64,000 nucleotides of DNA from Burkholderia sp. Bp8963 (GCF_003854275.1 NZ_QTQP01000018.1:62001-126000); one strand, 5' to 3'. Shown: positions 52,428 through 62,396, counted from the first letter of the stretch. Notes: generated by a model from the sequence alone, not told the origin. Made by a program: numbers and translations.

Positions 52428-53416
52428 GCGGGTTGGGTCTCGGGAAGCACAGGCGTATGCGCGATACGCTCGCGCAGGATGCGTTCAAAATGGCCGGGGT
52501 CGTGCGGCTTGAGCATCTCGGCCGCGCGGGGCAGGTGGAAGTCGTACAGGCGCGATACCCAGAAGCGGTACGCGCCGGCGCGCAGCATGTCGCTCCAGTG
52601 GCGCCGCTCCTCTGCCGTGAACGGGCGGACGGTCTGGTATGCGCGCAGCAGCGCATCGGCGCGCGCCGAGTCGAGCACGCCCGTTGCGAGGTCGACGCAC
52701 CAGTCGTTGACGGTCACCGCAACGTCGAACAGCCACTTGTCGCAGCCGGCGAAATAGAAATCGAAGAAGCCGCCGAGCCGCACGTTGTGGCCGGTGCCGG
52801 GCGCCGCGTGCGCGAACAGTGCGTTGTCGCGGAACAGGTCGCAGTGGCAGGGGCCGCCGGGCAGCGCCGCGTAGTCGGCGGAGCCGAAGAAGCGCGCCTG
52901 ATGGGCGAGCTCGCCTTCGAGCAGCGCGAGCTGTTCGGCCGTCACGAACGGCGCGATGGCCGGCACGTTCTCCTGCCACCACGGCAGGCTGCGCAGGTTC
53001 GGCTGGTTGCGCGGGTAGTCGCGGCCGGCGAGGTGCATGCGCGCGAGCATCTGCCCGACCTCGATGCAGTGCTCGATGCCGGGCGCGAGCTCGGTCGCGC
53101 CGTCGAGCTTCGTGACGATCGCGGCCGGCTTGCCATGCAACTCGCCGAACAGCGCGCCGTCGTCGCGCGGGATCGGGTCCGGCACCGGCACGCCGTGGCC
53201 GGCCAGGTGGCGCATCAGGTCGAGATAGAACGGCAGCTGTTCGGCCGTCAGCTTTTCGAAGATCGTGAGGACGTATTCGCCGCGCGTCGTCGTCAGGAAG
53301 AAGTTGCTGTTCTCGATGCCGGACGGAATGCCGCGGAATGCGACGACATCGCCCAGCGCGTAGTGGCGCATCCAGTGCGCGAGATCGGAGTCGGAAACAG
53401 CGGTGAATACGGCCAT
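52418..53416 (-). CDS. thrB: Homoserine kinase ThrB, APH-fold type
   Basis: A 332-residue homoserine kinase of the aminoglycoside-phosphotransferase fold (HSK2), not the GHMP type of E. coli. The ATP-binding N-lobe shows [19 protein letters not shown], the catalytic loop [15 protein letters not shown] holds Asp and Asn, and [18 protein letters not shown] supplies the metal Asp. It phosphorylates homoserine in threonine synthesis. The tail overlaps the start of the BPSS1780-type gene. It is followed upstream by the DUF2782 gene on the same strand, a conserved Burkholderia order. Confidence 0.93.
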   Translation of the reverse strand: MAVFTAVSDSDLAHWMRHYALGDVVAFRGIPSGIENSNFFLTTTRGEYVLTIFEKLTAEQLPFYLDLMRHLAGHGVPVPDPIPRDDGALFGELHGKPAAIVTKLDGATELAPGIEHCIEVGQMLARMHLAGRDYPRNQPNLRSLPWWQENVPAIAPFVTAEQLALLEGELAHQARFFGSADYAALPGGPCHCDLFRDNALFAHAAPGTGHNVRLGGFFDFYFAGCDKWLFDVAVTVNDWCVDLATGVLDSARADALLRAYQTVRPFTAEERRHWSDMLRAGAYRFWVSRLYDFHLPRAAEMLKPHDPGHFERILRERIAHTPVLPETQPACN

Positions 53417-53528
53417 GCGAGATGCGTCGAGTCAGGTTGGGCGGGCACGCGTGCCGCGTGCGTCGCGAAATGGGAAGCGGGGAGAGCCCGTGCGCCGCTG
53501 CCGGGGCCGGCGCGGCGCGGGCGGCGCG

Positions 53529-53924
53529 TCAATAGTGCAGGTTGATCGACGGCAGGCGCGTGATCGGAATGCTCGCGTCGTGCGGCTTCGGCGACGTGTC
53601 CGGCGACGCACTCATCTGGTAGCGGGTGCCGAAGTTCGACTTCACGTCGATCTCGACCGGCTTGCCGCGATCGCGGTATTCGGTGACCTCGGTGCCGTTC
53701 TTGCTCTTCGTATGAAAGCTCGGCGTGCGGCGGATGTCGCCAAAATCGACCTTGGACGTGACTTCGGCGCCGGGGCGGTTGATCTTCCGGAGATCCGGCA
53801 GGCCGGCGGCTTCGTTGGCGTCGGCCTGCGCTTGCGCGTCGGCGCCCGGCGTGCCGCCGGCGGCGTGGGCGGCGCTGGCGACGGCGAATGCGGCGGCAGC
53901 GGCGACGAGAATGAGCGGCTTCAT
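53529..53924 (-). CDS. DUF2782 secreted protein
   Basis: A 131-residue protein with a signal peptide (MKPLILVAAAAAFAVASAAHA, cut near residue 21). The DUF2782 core holds the VTEYRDRGKPVEIDVKSNFG segment and the end SPKPHDASIPITRLPSINLHY; it has no Cys. It is exported, probably to the periplasm; its function is unknown. It stands upstream of thrB on the same strand, a pairing seen in many beta-proteobacteria. Confidence 0.88.
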   Translation of the reverse strand: MKPLILVAAAAAFAVASAAHAAGGTPGADAQAQADANEAAGLPDLRKINRPGAEVTSKVDFGDIRRTPSFHTKSKNGTEVTEYRDRGKPVEIDVKSNFGTRYQMSASPDTSPKPHDASIPITRLPSINLHY

Positions 53925-54054
53925 TGTGACTCTCCCAATTAACCGCTCAATTTTAGCAAATACTGCGCGTCGTCCGGCCGCTTGCTTGCGGCGCGTGACC
54001 GGCAGTCTGACAAGGTTCCGTGGTAATGTCGGCTGATCAGACGAGGTGATGAAA

Positions 54055-55581
54055 ATGAAGAACGATTTGAGCCGCAGACACCGGATGCTGACCCCGGAAA
54101 ATCCGCCGGTCGAAGGATTCGACGACCCGATCGCCGCCGTCGCGCGGCTGTCCGCCATCTACGAGGCCAATGCCGGCTTCCTGCGCGATGCGTTCGCACG
54201 CTATCGGCGCCACGAACCGATCACCGAGCACGTGCGCGCGTGCTATCCGTTCGTGCGGGTCCGCACGGATGTCAACACGCACGTCGATTCGCGCCGCTCG
54301 TACGGATTCGTCGCCGGCCCCGGCGTGTTCGAGACGACGGTGACCCGCCCCGACCTGTTCTCGAACTACTATCGCGAGCAATTGCGCCTGCTTGCGAAGA
54401 ACCACCAGGTGAAGATCGAGGTCGGCGTATCGTCGCAGCCGATCCCGGTTCATTTCGCGTTTCCGGAAGGCATCCATCTCGAAGGCGAGCTCGATCGCGA
54501 CAGCCTGCTCGCGATGCGCGACGTGTTCGATACGCCGGACCTGTCGTATCTCGACGACCGCATCGTCAACGGCACGTTCGAGCCGGCGGCGGGCGAACCG
54601 CATCCGCTCGCGCTGTTCACGGCCGCGCGGGTCGACTTCTCGCTGCACCGGCTGCGCCACTACACCGCGACGTTGCCAACGCATTTCCAGAACTACGTGC
54701 TCTACACGAACTACCAGTTCTACATCGACGAGTTCGTGAAGCTCGGCCGCACGATGATGACGGAGAGCGACGATCCCGACGTGCGCGCGTACCGCAGCGA
54801 GTACAGCGCGTTCGTCGAGCCGGGCGACGTCGTCACGTACAACGAGAACCTCGGCAGCGAGCCGTCGGAAGGCTCGGCGCCGCCGCGCCTGCCGCAGATG
54901 CCCGCCTACCACCTGAAACGCGCGGACGGCAGCGGGATCACGATGGTCAACATCGGCGTCGGTCCGTCGAACGCGAAGACGATCACCGACCACATCGCGG
55001 TGCTTCGCCCGCATGCGTGGGTGATGCTCGGCCACTGCGCGGGCCTGCGCAACACGCAGCGCCTCGGCGACTACGTGCTCGCGCACGGCTATGTGCGCGA
55101 GGATCACGTGCTCGACGCCGACCTGCCGCTGTGGGTGCCGATCCCGGCGCTCGCCGAAGTGCAGCTCGCGCTCGAGCGCGCGGTGGCGGACGTCACGCGG
55201 CTCGACGGCGCGGAGCTGAAGCGCGTGATGCGGACCGGCACGGTCGCGAGCGTCGACAACCGCAACTGGGAACTGCGCGATCACCGCGAGCCCGTGCAGC
55301 GGCTGTCGCAAAGCCGTGCGATCGCGCTCGACATGGAAAGCGCGACGATCGCCGCGAACGGCTTCCGATTCCGTGTGCCGTACGGCACGCTGCTGTGCGT
55401 GTCGGACAAGCCGCTCCATGGCGAATTGAAGCTGCCGGGGATGGCCGACCAGTTCTATCGCGCGCAGGTCGACCAGCATCTGCAGATCGGCGTGAAGGCA
55501 ATGGAGATCCTGCGGACCAACGGGCTCGACAAGCTGCACAGTCGCAAACTGCGGAGCTTTGCGGAAGTGGCGTTCCAGTAA
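54055..55581 (+). CDS. amn: AMP nucleosidase
   Basis: A 508-residue AMP nucleosidase that splits AMP to adenine and ribose 5-phosphate. The N-terminal regulatory domain (about 1-250) is followed by a nucleoside-phosphorylase-fold domain with NIGVGPSNAKTITDHIAVL, VMLGHCAGLRNTQRLGDYVL and SRAIALDMESATIAANGF then PYGTLLCVSDKPLHGE. I prefer the ATG at 54055 because GAGG ends eight bases earlier; GTG 54046 and ATG 54049 are alternatives. It is divergent from the DUF2782 gene. Confidence 0.93.
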   Translation: MKNDLSRRHRMLTPENPPVEGFDDPIAAVARLSAIYEANAGFLRDAFARYRRHEPITEHVRACYPFVRVRTDVNTHVDSRRSYGFVAGPGVFETTVTRPDLFSNYYREQLRLLAKNHQVKIEVGVSSQPIPVHFAFPEGIHLEGELDRDSLLAMRDVFDTPDLSYLDDRIVNGTFEPAAGEPHPLALFTAARVDFSLHRLRHYTATLPTHFQNYVLYTNYQFYIDEFVKLGRTMMTESDDPDVRAYRSEYSAFVEPGDVVTYNENLGSEPSEGSAPPRLPQMPAYHLKRADGSGITMVNIGVGPSNAKTITDHIAVLRPHAWVMLGHCAGLRNTQRLGDYVLAHGYVREDHVLDADLPLWVPIPALAEVQLALERAVADVTRLDGAELKRVMRTGTVASVDNRNWELRDHREPVQRLSQSRAIALDMESATIAANGFRFRVPYGTLLCVSDKPLHGELKLPGMADQFYRAQVDQHLQIGVKAMEILRTNGLDKLHSRKLRSFAEVAFQ

Positions 55582-55671
55582 GGTTCGCGCGTGGCCGGTC
55601 AAAGCCGTGGCGTCGGCGCGGCTGCCGGCGGGCGGCCTTGATGTTGCCGGATGGTCAGCGCATTGCGCCGT

Positions 55672-55965
55672 TCAGCATTCGCCCTTCTTCGCGTGTCCCG
55701 GCGGGCAGTGGTAGCCGTGCCCGCGATGACGCTGATAGTCTTCCCATTCGCGGCGCTCCCAGTAGCGGCGGCCGTCCCAGTAGCGGTCGCCGTGCCAGCC
55801 GACGACGACGACGGGAGCGGGCGCGATCACGACCGGGGCAGGCGCCGGCGCGACGATGACCGGTGCGGGCGTGCCGATGTTCACGTCGACGTTCACGGCA
55901 TGGGCGAGGCCGGACAGCGAGAGGCCAAGGCTGGCAAAGGCAAGGGCCGTCAGCGAGCGTTTCAT
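55672..55965 (-). CDS. Small exported Pro/Val-rich protein
   Basis: A 97-residue protein with a signal peptide (MKRSLTALAFASLGLSLSGL-AHA). The mature part starts VNVDVNIGTPAPVIVAPAPA and continues with a Pro/Val-rich stretch, then the aromatic, charged segment GDRYWDGRRYWERREWEDYQ and two Cys near the end (HCPPGHAKKGEC). Similar small proteins are common in Burkholderia; I recognise no function. GGGAAACT precedes the start. It probably stays in the periplasm or on the surface. Confidence 0.8.
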   Translation of the reverse strand: MKRSLTALAFASLGLSLSGLAHAVNVDVNIGTPAPVIVAPAPAPVVIAPAPVVVVGWHGDRYWDGRRYWERREWEDYQRHRGHGYHCPPGHAKKGEC

Positions 55966-56070
55966 GTAGTTTCCCCGAGTGATGTGAAGGGCCGTGCGCG
56001 ACGCGCTGCCCGCAGCGGGGCAATGCGGGCCCGGAACCCGTGACGGGTATCCGGGCCGCGAGCGTGACGG

Positions 56071-56823
56071 TTACAGGTAGAACATCCGGTCTTCTTCCGG
56101 ACGCGGCGGATGCTCTTCCTCGCCTTCCTCCTCGCCGCGGTCCTCGTAGAACGCGAGCACGGCGTCGAGCACCTGGTCCGGATCGTCGATCACCTGCATC
56201 AGGTCCATGTCTTCCGCATTGATGAGCCCGTTCGGGATCAGCTGGTCGCGGAACCATTGCAGCAGGCCCTGCCAGAACGTGCTGCCGACGAGGATGATCG
56301 GCACGAGGCGCGACTTCTTCGTCTGGATCAGCGTGAGCACTTCGGACAACTCGTCGAGCGTGCCGAAGCCGCCCGGCATCACGATCACGGCATCGGAGTT
56401 CTTCACGAACGTGACCTTGCGCGTGAAGAAGTGGCGGAAGCGCAGCGAGATGTCCTGGTAGTGGTTGCCGGCCTGCTCGTGCGGCAGCTCGATGTTGAGG
56501 CCGACCGACGGCGCCTTGCCGGCGTGCGCGCCCTTGTTCGCCGCTTCCATGATGCCGGGGCCGCCGCCGGAGATCACCGCGAAGCCGGCGTCGGACAGCT
56601 TGCGCGCGATCTGCACCGCGAGCTTGTAGTGCGGCGTATCGGGTTTGAGACGGGCGGAACCGTAGATGCTGACGGCCGGGCGGATCTCCGACAGGTACTC
56701 GGTCGCCTCGATAAACTCTGCCATAATCGTGAACATCTGCCACGATGCGCGCGCCTTCTTGGCCGTCGCGCGTTCTTGATCTGCGAGCGAACGCAGACTC
56801 GGAATCACTTTTCTCTTGTTCAT
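56071..56823 (-). CDS. LOG-family (TIGR00730) nucleotide phosphoribohydrolase
   Basis: A 250-residue Rossmann-fold protein with the family motifs: PAVSIYGSARLKPDTPHY, AVISGGGPGIMEAANKGAHAG (near 85) and DAVIVMPGGFGTLDELSEVL (near 145, PGGxGT-E). The family cleaves nucleotide monophosphates, as in plant LOG proteins, and is often annotated as lysine decarboxylase-like. The acidic C-terminus is EEEGEEEHPPRPEEDRMFYL. The start codon at 56823 is only one base from that of the divergent polA, so its promoter must overlap polA coding sequence. Confidence 0.9.
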   Translation of the reverse strand: MNKRKVIPSLRSLADQERATAKKARASWQMFTIMAEFIEATEYLSEIRPAVSIYGSARLKPDTPHYKLAVQIARKLSDAGFAVISGGGPGIMEAANKGAHAGKAPSVGLNIELPHEQAGNHYQDISLRFRHFFTRKVTFVKNSDAVIVMPGGFGTLDELSEVLTLIQTKKSRLVPIILVGSTFWQGLLQWFRDQLIPNGLINAEDMDLMQVIDDPDQVLDAVLAFYEDRGEEEGEEEHPPRPEEDRMFYL

Positions 56824-56824
56824 A

Positions 56825-59578
56825 ATGCCTGAAGAACGAAATCTGGAAGGTAAGACCCTGCTATTGGTTGACGGTTCGAGCTATCTGTATCGGGCTTACC
56901 ATGCGATGCCTGATTTGCGTGGCCCTGGCGGGGAGCCGACCGGAGCGCTCTACGGAATCATCAACATGCTGCGCCGTATGCGCAAGGAAGTCAGTGCAGA
57001 GTATAGCGCTTGCGTGTTCGATGCAAAGGGCAAGACGTTCCGCGACGACCTCTATGCCGACTATAAGGCAAACCGTCCGTCGATGCCGCCCGATCTCGCG
57101 TTGCAGGTCGAGCCGATCCACGGCGCCGTGCGCGCGCTCGGCTGGCCGCTGCTGATGGTCGAGGGTGTCGAGGCCGACGACGTGATCGGCACGCTCGCGC
57201 GCGAAGCCGAGCGGCACGGGATGAAGGTGGTCGTGTCGACGGGCGACAAGGACCTCGCGCAGCTCGTCAGCGACGCTGTCTCGCTCGTCAACACGATGAC
57301 CAACGAGACGCTCGACCGCGACGGCGTGGTCGCGAAGTTCGGCGTGCCGCCCGAGCGGATCATCGACTACCTGGCGCTGATCGGCGACACCGTCGACAAC
57401 GTGCCGGGCGTCGAGAAGTGCGGGCCGAAGACGGCCGTGAAGTGGCTGACGCAGTACGACAGCCTCGATGGCGTGATCGAGCATGCGGGCGAGATCAAGG
57501 GCGTCGTCGGCGACAACCTGCGCCGCGCGCTCGACTTCCTGCCGCTCGGCCGCAAGCTCGTGACCGTCGAGACGGCCTGCGATCTCGCGCCGCACCTCGA
57601 GTCGATCGAAGCGACGCTGGCGACCGGCGGCGAGGCGCGCGACCTGCTGCGCGACATCTTCGCGCGTTACGGTTTCAAGACCTGGCTGCGCGAAATCGAC
57701 AGCGCGCCCGCGGAAGCCAACGCTGTCGACGTGGTGGACGGCGAGCCGGCGCCGGTGATCGCAGCGGGCATCGCGCGCGAATACGACACGATCCAGACCT
57801 GGGCGCAGTTCGACGCATGGTTCGCGAAGATCGACGCGGCCGCGCTGACCGCGTTCGACACCGAGACGACGTCGCTCGATCCGATGGCCGCGCGTCTCGT
57901 CGGCCTGTCGTTCTCGGTCGAGCCGGGCAAGGCCGCGTACCTGCCGGTCGCACACCGCGGCCCCGACATGCCGGAGCAGTTGCCGATCGACGACGTGCTC
58001 GCGCGGCTGAAGCCGTGGCTCGAATCGGCCGCGCACAAGAAGGTCGGCCAGCACCTGAAGTACGACGCGCAGGTGCTCGCGAACTACGGGATCGAACTGA
58101 ACGGCATCGAGCACGACACGCTGCTCGAATCGTACGTGCTCGAGTCGCACCGCACGCACGACATGGACAGCCTCGCGCTGCGTCATCTGGGCGTCAAGAC
58201 GATCAAGTATGAGGACGTCGCGGGCAAGGGCGCGAAGCAGATCGGCTTCGACGAAGTGGCACTTGCGCAGGCCGCCGAGTACGCGGCCGAAGACGCGGAC
58301 ATCACGCTGCAGCTCCATCACGCGCTGTATCCGCAAGTCGCGCGTGAACCGGGCCTCGAACGCGTGTATCGCGAGATCGAGATGCCGGTGTCGCTCGTGC
58401 TGCGCAAGATGGAGCGCACGGGCGTGCTGATCGACGACGCGCGCCTGCAGGCGCAGAGCACCGAAATTGCCACGCGTCTGATCGAGCTCGAAGCGCAGGC
58501 TTACGAGCTGGCAGGCGGCGAGTTCAACCTCGGTTCTCCGAAGCAGATCGGCCAGATCTTCTTCGAGAAGCTGCAGCTGCCGGTCGTGAAGAAGACGCCG
58601 AGCGGTGCGCCGTCGACCGACGAAGAGGTGTTGCAGAAGCTGGCCGAGGACTACCCGCTGCCGAAGCTGCTGCTCGAGCACCGCGGGCTGTCGAAGCTGA
58701 AGTCGACCTACACCGACAAGCTGCCGCGGATGGTCAATCCGGAAACGGGGCGCGTGCACACGAACTACGCGCAGGCGGTTGCGGTCACGGGTCGCCTCGC
58801 GTCGAACGACCCCAATCTTCAGAACATTCCGGTGCGCACGGCCGAAGGCCGGCGGATCCGCGAGGCGTTCGTCGCGCCGCCGGGCCACCGGATCGTGTCG
58901 GCCGACTATTCGCAGATCGAACTGCGGATCATGGCGCACATCTCGGGCGACGCGTCGCTGCTGCGCGCGTTCTCGCAAGGCGAGGACATTCACCGCGCGA
59001 CCGCGGCCGAAGTGTTCGGCGTGACGCCGCTCGAGGTCAATGCGGACCAGCGCCGGATCGCAAAGGTGATCAACTTCGGGCTGATCTACGGGATGAGCGC
59101 GTTCGGCCTCGCATCGAACCTCGGCATCACGCGCGATGCCGCGAAGCTGTACATCGACCGGTATTTCGCGCGCTACCCGGGCGTCGCGCAATACATGGTG
59201 GACACGCGCGAAGTCGCGAAGGAGAAGGGCTACGTCGAAACCGTTTTCGGCCGCCGTCTGTGGCTGCCGGAAATCAACGGCGGCAACGGCCCGCGTCGCC
59301 AGGCGGCCGAGCGCGCGGCAATCAATGCGCCGATGCAGGGCACCGCGGCGGACCTGATCAAGCTGTCGATGATCGCCGTCGACGACTGGCTGGCGCGCGA
59401 CGGGCTCGCGTCGCGGATGATCATGCAGGTGCACGACGAACTGGTGCTGGAAGTGCCCGACGGCGAGCTGTCGCTGGTCCGCGAAAAGCTGCCGGAGATG
59501 ATGTGTGGCGTCGCGAAGCTCAAGGTGCCGCTCGTCGCCGAAGTGGGCGCCGGCGCAAATTGGGAAGAGGCGCACTGA
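56825..59578 (+). CDS. polA: DNA polymerase I
   Basis: A 917-residue full-length DNA polymerase I. The 5' nuclease domain starts LLLVDGSSYLYRAYHAMPDL, the 3'-5' exonuclease has FDTETTSLDPMAARLVG near 343 and the polymerase has motif A VSADYSQIELRIMAHIS near 692, motif B AKVINFGLIYGMSAFGLA and motif C MQVHDELVLEVP near 870. All proofreading Asp/Glu appear present. It fills gaps and removes primers. The ATG at 56825 fits the E. coli start; no clear ribosome site exists, as the upstream bases code for the divergent LOG protein. Confidence 0.97.
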   Translation: MPEERNLEGKTLLLVDGSSYLYRAYHAMPDLRGPGGEPTGALYGIINMLRRMRKEVSAEYSACVFDAKGKTFRDDLYADYKANRPSMPPDLALQVEPIHGAVRALGWPLLMVEGVEADDVIGTLAREAERHGMKVVVSTGDKDLAQLVSDAVSLVNTMTNETLDRDGVVAKFGVPPERIIDYLALIGDTVDNVPGVEKCGPKTAVKWLTQYDSLDGVIEHAGEIKGVVGDNLRRALDFLPLGRKLVTVETACDLAPHLESIEATLATGGEARDLLRDIFARYGFKTWLREIDSAPAEANAVDVVDGEPAPVIAAGIAREYDTIQTWAQFDAWFAKIDAAALTAFDTETTSLDPMAARLVGLSFSVEPGKAAYLPVAHRGPDMPEQLPIDDVLARLKPWLESAAHKKVGQHLKYDAQVLANYGIELNGIEHDTLLESYVLESHRTHDMDSLALRHLGVKTIKYEDVAGKGAKQIGFDEVALAQAAEYAAEDADITLQLHHALYPQVAREPGLERVYREIEMPVSLVLRKMERTGVLIDDARLQAQSTEIATRLIELEAQAYELAGGEFNLGSPKQIGQIFFEKLQLPVVKKTPSGAPSTDEEVLQKLAEDYPLPKLLLEHRGLSKLKSTYTDKLPRMVNPETGRVHTNYAQAVAVTGRLASNDPNLQNIPVRTAEGRRIREAFVAPPGHRIVSADYSQIELRIMAHISGDASLLRAFSQGEDIHRATAAEVFGVTPLEVNADQRRIAKVINFGLIYGMSAFGLASNLGITRDAAKLYIDRYFARYPGVAQYMVDTREVAKEKGYVETVFGRRLWLPEINGGNGPRRQAAERAAINAPMQGTAADLIKLSMIAVDDWLARDGLASRMIMQVHDELVLEVPDGELSLVREKLPEMMCGVAKLKVPLVAEVGAGANWEEAH

Positions 59579-59701
59579 CCGACACCGATACACGTTCCCC
59601 GTGACCTGCGACATATTGTTGCAGCGATGTCACTTATCGAGATGGTTTGCTTGTCGTCAACGCGCAAGCTCCCGGACAATGCATGTGGTCTTGTCATTGA
59701 C

Positions 59702-59720
59702 GCGGGGCGGCGCGCCCCGC
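59702..59720 (+). other. GC-rich hairpin after polA
   Basis: GCGGGGCG, loop GCG, CGCCCCGC: a perfect 8-base stem within the 280 bases between polA and ndh. There is no U-run, so it is not a clear intrinsic terminator. Confidence 0.5.
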
Positions 59721-59858
59721 ATGCCGGGAGCGGACGCATCGAAGTGTTTCGAACTGCACATCGATGATGTCCGAACCGGTTAATCCACGAGACGTGGCGC
59801 GCGCATCGCGTGCGCGTCGTCCGGCGGCAGCAGTTTCGAATCGCAAAGGGGGAATCGG

Positions 59859-61202
59859 ATGCATCGGATCATCATCGTAGGCGGAGGCGCGGGCGGCCTG
59901 GAACTGGCGACGCGGCTCGGCGACCGTTACGGCGCGCGCGGCAAGCATCCCGCGCGCGCGCTCGTCACGCTCGTCGACCGCAATCCGACGCACATCTGGA
60001 AGCCGCTGCTGCATGAAGTGGCGGCCGGCAGCATGGACCCGTTCACGCAGGAGCTCGAATACGCGGCGCAGGCGCGCTGGCATGGCTTCGAGTTCCAGCA
60101 GGGCGGGCTGACCGGGCTCGATCGCGCCGCGAAGCGCATCACGCTCGCGCCCGTCAACGACAGCGACGGCGAGGAACTGCTGCCGGCGCGCGAGCTGGAG
60201 TACGACACGCTCGTGATCGCGATCGGCAGCACGACGCACTTCTTCGGCGTGCAGGGCGCGGCGGAAAACGCGATCGCGCTCGACACGGTGGGCGAGGCCG
60301 AACGCTTCCGCAAGCGGCTGATTGCCGCGTGCATGCGCGCCGAGCACCAGAGTCCGGCGCCGGCCGCGTCGGGCGCACCGGGTGAGGCGGCCGAGCCGCG
60401 CATCCAGGTCGCGATCGTCGGCGGCGGCGCTACCGGCGTCGAGCTATCAGCCGAGCTGCGCAACACCGCGCAGGTGCTGTCCGCGTACGGGCTGCACAAG
60501 CTCGACCCGCGGCATGACGTCGGCATCGTGCTGATCGAATCGGGGCCGCGGATTCTCCCTGCGCTGCAGGAGCGCGTGTCGTCGGCGACGTCCGAACTGC
60601 TCGAAAAACTCGGCGTGCGGCTGATGCTCGGCGAACGCGTGACCGAGGTCGCGCCCGGGGCCGTTCACACCGCGAGCGGCAAGACGGTGCGAGCCGACCT
60701 GACGGTCTGGGCCGCCGGCATCAAGGCGCCGCCCGTGCTCGCGAATCTCGATGGTCTCCAGGTCAACAAGCTCGGCCAGCTCGACGTGCGCCGCACGCTG
60801 CAGACCTTTACCGACGACAACGTGTTCGCGCTCGGCGATTGCGCGGCATGCGCATGGCCTGGCAACGAGCGCAACGTGCCGCCGCGTGCGCAGGCCGCGC
60901 ACCAGCAGGCGAACTTCCTGCTGAAGGCGCTCGGATGCCGGCTCGACGGGCACCCGTTGCCCGAGTTTACGTATCGCGACCTGGGCTCGCTCGTGTCGCT
61001 CGGCCATTTCAGCGCGGTCGGCAACCTGATGGGCGGGCTGATCGGCGGCAGCATGCTGATCGAAGGGCTGTTCGCGCGCTTCATGTACATGTCGCTGTAC
61101 CGGCTGCACATCGCGGCGCTGCACGGCTATCCGCGCATGATGCTCGATACCGTCGCGCACTGGCTGCGACGCACGACGCTGCCGCGCGTCAAGCTGCACT
61201 GA
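59859..61202 (+). CDS. ndh: NADH dehydrogenase type II (NDH-2)
   Basis: A 447-residue flavoprotein with the FAD motif IIIVGGGAGGLELATRLGDRYG at the start, the NAD(P)H motif VAIVGGGATGVELSAELRNT near 180 and a third FAD block VFALGDCAACAWPG near 322. The amphipathic C-terminal region (SMLIEGLFARFMYMSLYRLH) suggests membrane attachment as in NDH-2. It passes electrons from NADH to quinone without proton pumping. The insert GADAASGAPGEAA-like Ala-rich stretch near 165 is variable. The start follows GGGGGAATCG. Confidence 0.9.
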   Translation: MHRIIIVGGGAGGLELATRLGDRYGARGKHPARALVTLVDRNPTHIWKPLLHEVAAGSMDPFTQELEYAAQARWHGFEFQQGGLTGLDRAAKRITLAPVNDSDGEELLPARELEYDTLVIAIGSTTHFFGVQGAAENAIALDTVGEAERFRKRLIAACMRAEHQSPAPAASGAPGEAAEPRIQVAIVGGGATGVELSAELRNTAQVLSAYGLHKLDPRHDVGIVLIESGPRILPALQERVSSATSELLEKLGVRLMLGERVTEVAPGAVHTASGKTVRADLTVWAAGIKAPPVLANLDGLQVNKLGQLDVRRTLQTFTDDNVFALGDCAACAWPGNERNVPPRAQAAHQQANFLLKALGCRLDGHPLPEFTYRDLGSLVSLGHFSAVGNLMGGLIGGSMLIEGLFARFMYMSLYRLHIAALHGYPRMMLDTVAHWLRRTTLPRVKLH

Positions 61203-61469
61203 CGGCGCGGAGCACGCGTCGGCGAGCGGCGCGGCGCGTGCAGCGCGGATTGCGAGGGCCTCGGATGCAGCAGTCGCGCTGCATGAAGTGCCCGGCCGTA
61301 ATCGAGTCTTACACTTCCGACAGTTGACGCGACAACGGATTATTGGGCATCTTGTAAGGGTTCCGTTTGCGGCGTCGTGCCGATCGCCGCAACGTCACGC
61401 GCCGTGACGCGGCGCGATGCCCCGTCATGCCGAGTTCGTGACGGCGGTGCCTAATCGAGGAGTGCATTC

Positions 61470-62345
61470 ATGTTGAAACCTGAAGTCGACAGCCTGGTTC
61501 CCCACGTTCCGTTCTCGCGTCGCAAGTTCATGCAGGCGGCGCTCGGCGGCACCTTTGCGGCGGCGGTGCTGCCCGTGTCGGCACAGACGATCACGACCGA
61601 CAGTGCCGGGCTGGACGCGGGCACCGTCGAGATCCGTTCGGGCGATGCGAGCGTACCCGCGTATCGCGCGCAGCCGCAGGACAAGACCAACCTGCCGGTC
61701 GTGATCGTGATTCACGAAATCTTTGGCGTACACGCGCACATTGCCGACATCTGCCGCCGCTTCGCGAAGCTCGGTTATCTGGCGATCGCTCCCGACCTGT
61801 TCGCGCGGCAGGGCGATGCATCGAAGTATCCGTCGATCCAGGCGCTCGACGAGCATGTGGTCAGCAAGGTGCCGGACCGGCAGGTCACCGAAGATCTCGA
61901 TGCGACCGTCGCATGGGCCGGCAAGAATGGCGGCGACCTGTCGCGCGTTGGCGTGATGGGATTCTGCTGGGGCGGGCGCCAGGCGTGGCTGTACGCGGAG
62001 CACAATCCGCACGTGCGCGCGGCGGTTGCGTGGTACGGGTTCGTCGAGGGCAAGGCCGACGAGATGAAGCCGTTCAACCCGGTCGATCATGCATCGGCGC
62101 TGGAGGTGCCGGTGCTCGGGCTGTACGGTGCGAAGGATACGAACATCTCGCAGGCGTCGCTTGCGAACATGCGCGAGAAGATCCAGGCGAGCGCGTCGAA
62201 GCGCGGGCGCGAATCGGAGTTCGTCGTGTATCCGGATGCCGGTCACGCGTTCTTTGCCGACTACCGGCCGAGCTATGTGAAGGCCGATGCCGAGGATGGC
62301 TGGAATCGCGCGATCGCGTGGTTCCACAAGTATGGCGTGATGTGA
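61470..62345 (+). CDS. Dienelactone-hydrolase-family protein with Tat signal
   Basis: A 291-residue protein. It starts with a twin-arginine signal (SRRKFMQAALGGTFAAAVLP, cut near SAQ) and then a DLH domain: VVIVIHEIFGVHAHI (Glu), VMGFCWGGRQAWL (nucleophile Cys), LYGAKDTNISQAS (Asp) and YPDAGHAFFADYRPSY (His). DLH enzymes open lactones of the chlorocatechol pathway, but those are cytoplasmic, so this exported form probably acts on other esters. AGGAG precedes the ATG at 61470. It is a single gene followed by the convergent sulfurtransferase. Confidence 0.9.
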   Translation: MLKPEVDSLVPHVPFSRRKFMQAALGGTFAAAVLPVSAQTITTDSAGLDAGTVEIRSGDASVPAYRAQPQDKTNLPVVIVIHEIFGVHAHIADICRRFAKLGYLAIAPDLFARQGDASKYPSIQALDEHVVSKVPDRQVTEDLDATVAWAGKNGGDLSRVGVMGFCWGGRQAWLYAEHNPHVRAAVAWYGFVEGKADEMKPFNPVDHASALEVPVLGLYGAKDTNISQASLANMREKIQASASKRGRESEFVVYPDAGHAFFADYRPSYVKADAEDGWNRAIAWFHKYGVM

Positions 62346-62396
62346 ACGGCTAGCGGCGGCTTGCGCCGCCGCCGAGTCGGTGTGCCGGGTGCGATG

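Noticed and set aside
54046-54054. GTG 54046 or ATG 54049 as the amn start
   Set aside because: They overlap or nearly touch the GAGG ribosome site; ATG 54055 has correct spacing.
56861-59614. A long minus-strand open frame opposite polA (about 900 codons)
   Set aside because: It mirrors polA codon positions, has no recognisable motifs and an Arg/His/Asp-rich composition typical of GC-rich antisense shadows.
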